DNA of 64,000 bases. It comes from Adiantum capillus-veneris. Its lineage: Eukaryota > Streptophyta > Polypodiopsida > Polypodiales > Pteridaceae. Below the pieces are notes generated by a model. That model saw only the letters and a list, made by a program, of their open reading frames with translations. It searched no databases and had not been told where the DNA came from. Shown here piece after piece: positions 58,200 through 64,000 of this stretch (within the stretch, counting starts at the first letter, position 1; each line of letters opens with the position of its first letter). Both the position numbers and the translations under genes were made by a program. The stretch spans positions 86,008,840 through 86,072,839 of the forward strand of contig CM043971.1 of assembly GCA_014529385.2 (NCBI GenBank), read 5' to 3'.

Positions 58200-59356
58200 G
58201 AAAACCAATGCTGGGGCTACCAGGAAAAGGAAACCAAAAAATGAGAAATCATAAAGAAGGGGAGAAATAAAGAAACAAACCCACTACATATTAATCTAAT
58301 TAATGGTGCAAGCTCTTTAAACATAGTGAACACAACCCTGCAAAGCAAAGTATCAGCCCTCCACCTTGAGATATGTTGCCCTACTCTTGCAGATGCTGCA
58401 AAAACAGAGATACCCAAAAAAACAAAATAAAATAAAAGGCACACAAACACAGAACAAGTCAAGAAAATGTGAATACATCCAAACAAAAAAAAACAGATGA
58501 AGCTGAGTTGCACTTGCAATCAAATTGTTGCTACTACTCAATCTGCAGAAATAATGAACAACCAATAGACAGTTGCTGCTTCTCATGCTGATATTAAACC
58601 CCAGGCCAAAAGATGATAAACGAAATTGAGTTTCTGATCGACAGAAGAAAAAAAGGTTTGCAAAGGTGTGGTGGCAGTTTACGTGGTTGGACAGCTTCCT
58701 TGAAATGATCGGAGACTTGCAAATATGCCAAAAATGGAAAAAAATGACGGGGCGAGGGTAAGGAAAACCTTGAGAAGTAAATCAATGGAGGAAACCCGAG
58801 CTTCTCCGTGAAGGTCTAAAGAGAAAGACATGAGTGGCACAGTATGTACAAACACGGCTCCCAAGAGCTAAACCGACTAAATCTACAATAGATGTAAACG
58901 TACATACACAACTAACCCTACATATGCAAATAGCTAAAAGAGGCAACTATACACACAGTGCTTTCAAACTGGTACAAATGTAATGGAGATACCGGAGCAT
59001 AAAAAACAGAGCAACTGAGTATGTTGATGGAGTTTCAATGGCGATAGTGAGCCATCTGAAAACAGAGCATTCGAGCGCAATGGAGTGTGAAAGAATGAGA
59101 AGAGGACATGATGGGGGACTGGAGATGCAGTAATCGATATTGGGTAGCTGCTCGCAAACTTGAGCAGATGATGATGATGATGAGAAGCAGAGTAGTCGAT
59201 GTCCAAAAGAGCAACCCAAAAGAAAACAACAGGAGGAAAATGGCACGAGAGAGAGAGAGAGAGGGAGAGAGGAGAAGCGGCAAGCAGCTGCGTAGAAGTG
59301 GATCTTTTTCCCTATTTTTCAAGAAATATTTCTGAGTGCAGAGATGCCCTTGCTAA
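58200..59356. other. Upstream region of the split gene, no further exon identified
   Basis: Frames here are short and lack recognisable content. A GA tract lies at about 59247-59262. It may hold the 5'UTR, an intron or the promoter of the minus-strand gene starting near 58195. Confidence 0.35.
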
Positions 59357-59684
59357 GGCCCATGTCACACTAGTCCGGTGGTCATGTCTAAGGTGGCACA
59401 TGAGAAGCAGGCTTGTGTGTCCGTCCGTCTTCCCAATCACATGAGGTGGTAGCACTGAAGCCTCCTCCGCAGCTGTTGCAGTCCAGAATACCAACCTGAT
59501 TGGTGTGTGCACGGCTTGGGAGACATTACCGGGTTACCCCCCTGGATGTTCTTCATGCTTCACTGCCCATGCGCTGGACTGCCAGCTCAGCCTCAAAAGC
59601 ATGAACCTGTGACAGGAAGGTGCCTTTCCCCATTGGCTACAGGTCACCTTGAGCTCGTCCGTCTGCCCTAGTGTGACATGGACC
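59357..59684. mobile_element. Tourist/PIF-Harbinger-like MITE
   Basis: The element is 328 bp. Its ends are inverted: GGCCCATGTCACACTAG at the left and the complement of GGTCCATGTCACACTAG at the right, 16 of 17 matching. TAA lies on both sides (59354-59356 and 59685-59687), the 3-bp duplication typical of PIF/Harbinger. It has no coding capacity. Confidence 0.8.
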
Positions 59685-60023
59685 TAATTTAATTGCCACG
59701 CCCAAATTGCACCCAATACACCCAACAAAAATAGAAATCAGATCCATGCCCTCCACCCAAAAAACACACCCTTACACGGCCACTCCCCATTGGCCCAATC
59801 TCCTATGGCCACGCTAGCAAATTTCCTCCCTATAGACCCTGCCTTACGGCAATGCCAACAAACCTCATTTCCCAAATTTCCTCTACCTAAAACTACAAGG
59901 GTTGCCTTATCTTTAGCCAACATTTCTAGCAAATAAACTCCATCCCCTTAACACACAAGAAGATTCAGAAACTTTCTCATGTAGGAAAACGGAGTCTTTC
60001 TCGATGTTTTTCATACAATGCAT

Positions 60024-60178
60024 AACATCATGAGCTTTTGCTCGAGAGGCACAACATACCTAGCTAGGTACGATTGGGGGCAAGGGACCACCGGGCCCCC
60101 CACTGGGCCGGCGGTCCCCTGCCCCCAATCATACCTACCTAGGTATGCGGCGCCTCCCTCACAGAAGCTCATGATGTT
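60024..60178. repeat. 155-bp imperfect hairpin
   Basis: AACATCATGAGCTT at 60024 is complementary to the end at 60178, and the pairing continues inward through ACCTAG...GATTGGGGGCA and a GC-rich GGGACC segment to a small loop near 60101. The arms are about 70 bp and roughly 80% paired. No target duplication is clear. A tiny foldback MITE or a small-RNA precursor are both possible. Confidence 0.75.
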
Positions 60179-61333
60179 GAGGTAAGTCACAATGTGGGAA
60201 ATATTGTGAGAATTTGTGCAAAACTTCTTATGATTAAGACGATTCCAAGAGTTCAAGAGTTCTTTGTTCCCTTAATGTCTAGCCAAAGCATTCCTAAACA
60301 ATGCAAACCTCATCCCCTTGCCTAGAAGGTTAGAGCCGAAGGATTCCCAAATGACTAGTTTTGAATAGCCCTTATCTTGGATCGATCCTTGTTTATATTA
60401 AATGCACACTTTCATGACTGATTAAGGGCTTACGACGATCATTACAAAGGGTAACTCCACCATTATATCACTGCCAAACCAAAAAATTTGCCCTTGGCTA
60501 ACTTAATGGGTGTGCCATGTGCTTCAGAGCCCTATTAGAGCAGTTTTCTTTTATACCGTCCACATATTAAAGTGCAAAACGATTGACAAAACCCTTTGAT
60601 GCAAGTTTTCAAAGAATTCCTTGTGACCATCCTTATTAGGTGCATGACCTATTAGTTGCAAGGGGAAGTGAGGCATTGATAGTTGATAGATACCTGTTGT
60701 CTTTATGTCATACCAAGTGAAATTTAGAATGACATATTTTGACCCCTCACATAATCATGCAACTACTTTTGAGCGATTAATTTCTTTGATTGAGATTGTC
60801 AAGTTAATAGACAAGTCACAACTTGAAATTTTCTAGAATGCCACACATCAAATTCTACCTGGAATTTAAGCTCAAACTCTCCTCACAATTATAAAGAAAT
60901 ATAGATTTTAGTTTTCAATCATGGGAAGTTGTATGATGATTCCAAAAATTGAGCTACTATGATTTTGAAATGCCCACAAATGACATCTTATGATGCGTAT
61001 GAACACAAGGGTTTTTTAACCTCACACCCACATGGGACCCACACTTTCATATGCACATACATAACCTTGTACATATGAAGCATATGTACATTTGAAACAA
61101 GATTTAAAGGGACATGTTGCATGTACTTAAATTTCACATACATGCAAGCATCCACATTGGCACACATATGCAAGTAGTGTGATGCAAAATGTGTACGTGT
61201 GGGGTTCAACAACACACAAGAATAGGATGAAAAATCTAAGTTATAAACATTTTCTATGTATAGTAATGATTGCTATCATAAGTAAAGGGGTGATTGAAAG
61301 TCCTATGTTATTTATGGCGTGCTTGCGATGTGC

Positions 61334-61338
<5 letters not shown>
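60179..61338. other. Intergenic, no gene seen
   Basis: No protein-like frame or repeat of note was found. Confidence 0.5.

Positions 61339-61382
<44 letters not shown>
61339..61382. repeat. (GA)n microsatellite
   Basis: A pure GA tract of about 44 bp. Confidence 0.93.
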
Positions 61383-61384
<2 letters not shown>

Positions 61385-61634
61385 TGGGTGGAGTTGTGGA
61401 GTGTGCGCTTCTATTGCACATGTCGGAGGATGGGGACTTGCCGAACTCTGTGTGCGAGCCATGAATGGCTGCAAGCACACGACCAGACTATCCTAGTAAG
61501 CTCAAAGGGGCCAATGGTGTGGCGCTCACCGTTGTACGCTTGTCGTCGTGAAACATTATGTGCCGCAAAGAAGAGGGAGCCGTCGTCGCCGCACTCAATT
61601 ACCTCGCCGTCGTCGATGTCGTCACAATGCTCGA

Positions 61635-61636
<2 letters not shown>

Positions 61637-61722
<86 letters not shown>
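61637..61722. repeat. (CT)n(CA)n compound microsatellite
   Basis: About 43 bp of CT passes directly into about 42 bp of CA, the same arrangement as at 35314-35386. Confidence 0.93.
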
Positions 61723-61725
<3 letters not shown>

Positions 61726-62706
61726 TGAACACAAGATGGAGAAGAAGGTAGAGGTAGCGGTAGAGGTAGAGTAAGAGCACTTCTTTAGCATGCACCTCCA
61801 AAATGAGGATTTTAGGTCAAAATGAACCTTTTATATGAATATGACCCATTCACCCATGGATGCCCACAGTGGCCGGTCATAGCAAAAATAATATAAAAAT
61901 GAGATAAGTGGTGCGCCTCTCATGGGGGGAACAAAGACTTAGAGACCGAGACAAATCTGGAGGAAATGCACAGACAAAAGTTATCACGCTCTTTCATGAA
62001 TTTAACGGACGAGAGGCACTAGAGGTCAACTATTAATACCATGGGCAAGCTTCTCAATTCTCTCTAGTCAATTAAGTTGTTTAATTGCAAAACCAAAGTA
62101 TTTCATATTCGAGGGCTGACTAGAGGCTATACCTAGAAGACCTTCTAGTGAAGCTATGATAAAAAGAACTACATATGAAATCATCGCCTGAATTATTTCC
62201 TTTGTTTGACCCCCCAAAGTGTTTAACACATTGATTCAATTTTTGACGTGTGTGCTTATTTTGTATGTCTTGGGCTTTTTGCTTCTCAAGGAAAAGCATC
62301 CACACTAGGGCTCTAATACCATAGGCAATACATGTGAGTGAAGTACCAAATCAAGCTGGGACTTCTCTTCCACCTTAAGATTTTATATTTTTGGCACTTT
62401 TGTTTTTTTGTTTTTCACTGCATTTCAATTTTGTAACTTTGGGGAATCATATTGACGTGGTTACTCTCCCTAGGCTCATCACAATAGTAAACTAGCTTTA
62501 TAATACTTAAGCTAAAGGTCAAGAGGGATTAAGCCCACTAGAAAACACTAGTACATTGCACACAATGCTTCATAATATTGGATTAAGAACCTAAAGTAAC
62601 CATTGACAATTAGGAAGGCATTTCCCATGGTATTAAGAGAAGATCTCTAAATTCTATTTTGATTAAACTAGCTTAGTCAGGCTTCTTGATTCATAAACTT
62701 AGACAA
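61723..62706. other. Intergenic, no gene seen
   Basis: ATTAATACCATGGG near 62033 and its inverse near 62634, and a complement of TGGTATTAGAGC near 62310, hint at old LTR debris. No complete element could be drawn. Confidence 0.35.
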
Positions 62707-62933
62707 TGCTACCATATACATGTGGTAGTGATGTGTGTGAACACACTAGGACCGCCGGGGCATTTTTTTCCTCTTTAGGAGGTTTTTTCCCCCGAGCATT
62801 GTATATACACCCATCACTCTAGGGCTATCTATCTTTCCATTGCACACTAAGTAACACACTCTCTATTGTGTGCCTTGAGCTTCCTTCGTCTTCTCCAAGC
62901 TGTGTGTGTCTCTCTGCAACCCTAATTCCAACA
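62707..62933 (+). repeat. 5' LTR of Copia copy C
   Basis: The LTR begins TGCTACC, ends CCAACA, and has GTATATA at 62801. It is the same length as the LTR at 130-356, with about six or seven differences. Confidence 0.9.
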
Positions 62934-62935
62934 AT

Positions 62936-62952
62936 TGGTATCAGAGCAGGTT
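62936..62952 (+). promoter_or_regulatory. Primer-binding site for initiator-Met tRNA
   Basis: TTGGTATCAGAGCAGG starts three bases after the LTR. TGGTATCAGAGC is the standard plant Copia site complementary to the 3' end of tRNA-iMet, where minus-strand DNA synthesis starts. Confidence 0.9.
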
Positions 62953-63255
62953 GCGTCCTCCCGGGCTTAGTCGCCAGCTGCGCCAACACACGCCTACTCA
63001 CTTTCTCCAATTTCAGTGAGCTTTGGCGAGCGTTTGTAGGTCGACAAATATTTCGGGCTCATTTCGGCCTCCATTTCCACTACAAGCAATGTTGCACAAG
63101 CTATTTTGTCATTTTGTGCAAAATTTCTGACAGTGTCGTTTTCTGCATAACAGGTGCCTTATTGTCTTCTACGGTTTGTGCTATATAGCACGTGTTGTTC
63201 TCGCTCAGTTTCTACTATTTTTCAGGCAGTTTTCACATCATGTGCAGCATTTACC

Positions 63256-64000
63256 ATGGCTGACAACAACAACACAGATGTGTTCAAGATGTTTGCTGCT
63301 GAGGATAGGTTGGATGGGGACAATTACCCTCTGTGGGCTTATATGATGCAACATGTTCTTGTGTCAAAGGGCATTTGGAACATTGTGCAGGGCATTGATG
63401 TACGTCCTGGTTCTGAGGATGCAGGCGATGTTGAGGATGTTGCGGGTCTTGCTGCAAGGATTGCTGCTATTAGAGTTGTTTTGCCTACGGCAGAACAAGC
63501 TCGTTAGGATGTAAAGGTTGTGCAGGCTCATGCATTGATTGCATTGTATGTGAAGCGCACCATTGTTCCTCACATCCATTCAACAAAATTTGCAAAACAG
63601 GCTTGGGATGTTTTGGCTGGTCTTTATGCAAGTCCCAATGAGGCTAAAATTGCTTTGCTGGTAAAGAGCTGGAGTCGAAGATTATGCATGAGGAAGATGA
63701 TATGGACACTTTCCTTGCTAGCGTTAAGGATATCAATGAGCAACTTATTTCTGCAGGAGAAGTTGTTTCAGACAGTTCCCTTGTGTAGACTGTTCTTGAT
63801 GCCTTACCAGATTCTTACCAGACTTTTGCTAGTACTTGGAGACTTATGACCCAAGGAAATCCAGAAGTTGTCAAGTTTGATGCATTATGCACATTTCTGT
63901 TGCAAGAGTCACTTTTGAGAAAAAACAGGACTAGACAGCGTGCAGTTTAAAAGGCTTTTATTGCTTCTCAAAGAAAGGGTGGTAACAGCAATGCAGCCAC
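63256..64000 (+). pseudogene. Copia gag (partial, damaged)
   Basis: From the ATG at 63256 the frame reads a Copia Gag of the UBN2 type: L-D-G-D-N-Y-P-L-W, then A-W-D-V-L-A-G-L-Y. It has a TAG at 63505-63507, a frame change near 63663 (after which F-L-A-S-V-K and L-P-D-S-Y appear), a TAG near 63787 and a TAA near 63948. The zinc knuckle and pol would lie beyond the window. Gag would have coated the element's RNA; this copy is defective. Confidence 0.85.

Larger units (their letters stand above)
62707..64000 (+). mobile_element. Copia LTR retrotransposon, 5' part (copy C)
   Basis: The order is a 227-bp LTR (62707-62933), a primer-binding site and a gag pseudogene, running off the window end. 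The LTR belongs to the same family as the one at 130-356. Gag carries stops and a frameshift, so this copy could not make its own particle protein. Confidence 0.9.

Noticed and set aside
62033-62640. Another LTR element (inverse primer-binding-site-like text near 62310)
   Set aside because: No paired LTR, polypurine tract or coding sequence could be attached to it.

Overview
The window looks like a gene-poor, transposon-rich stretch of a large land-plant nuclear genome. The evidence is intron-containing genes, a plant-specific DUF1635 gene, a plant-type CACTA transposon, Copia and chromodomain Gypsy retrotransposons, a plant-type Helitron, and very many long (CT)n/(GA)n and (CA)n microsatellites. 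I cannot fix the species. A fern or another seed-free plant is only a guess, from the microsatellite load and divergent proteins.

Layout. 1-356: 3' end of a Copia element (plus strand). 357-9000: intergenic DNA with microsatellites, a long-TIR element (2644-3574), a 42-bp palindrome, short tandem repeats and a LINE reverse-transcriptase relic. 9000-17100: minus-strand exon-like ORFs of an unrecognised family, apparently repeated in tandem and split by a 5.2-kb Copia (10183-15406). 17181-about 23700: a Helitron Rep-helicase gene (minus) carrying a 1,987-bp TG...CA insertion at 19333-21319, probably a solo LTR. 23.9-27.7 kb: further unrecognised minus-strand exons and a dense microsatellite block. 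27740-35289: a complete CACTA (En/Spm) transposon with 12-bp TIRs, an AAC target duplication, a seven-exon TNP2 transposase, a second gene, subterminal repeat arrays and a captured heavy-metal-associated (HMA) domain fragment. 35.3-40.6 kb: microsatellites and tRNA-like repeats. 40654-42746: a two-exon DUF1635 gene (minus), the clearest host gene. 43-47.5 kb: AT-rich and empty as far as I can see. 47.7-58.2 kb: a minus-strand host gene, possibly related to plant Pumilio N-termini, split by a young 8.9-kb chromodomain Gypsy element (49028-57948). 59-62.7 kb: a Tourist-like MITE, a 155-bp hairpin and microsatellites. 62707-64000: 5' end of a Copia of the same LTR family as the one at the left edge.

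The genes do not form a pathway. The window is mainly a record of nested insertion: a solo LTR in a Helitron, a Copia in an exon array, a CACTA in an intron, a Gypsy in an exon. Insertion ends could be fixed to the base in several cases from TG...CA or CACTA termini plus matching target-site duplications. The most interesting items are the HMA capture inside the CACTA, the palindromic subterminal array, the exactly bounded solo LTR, the Gypsy-split gene and the unidentified tandem exon family.
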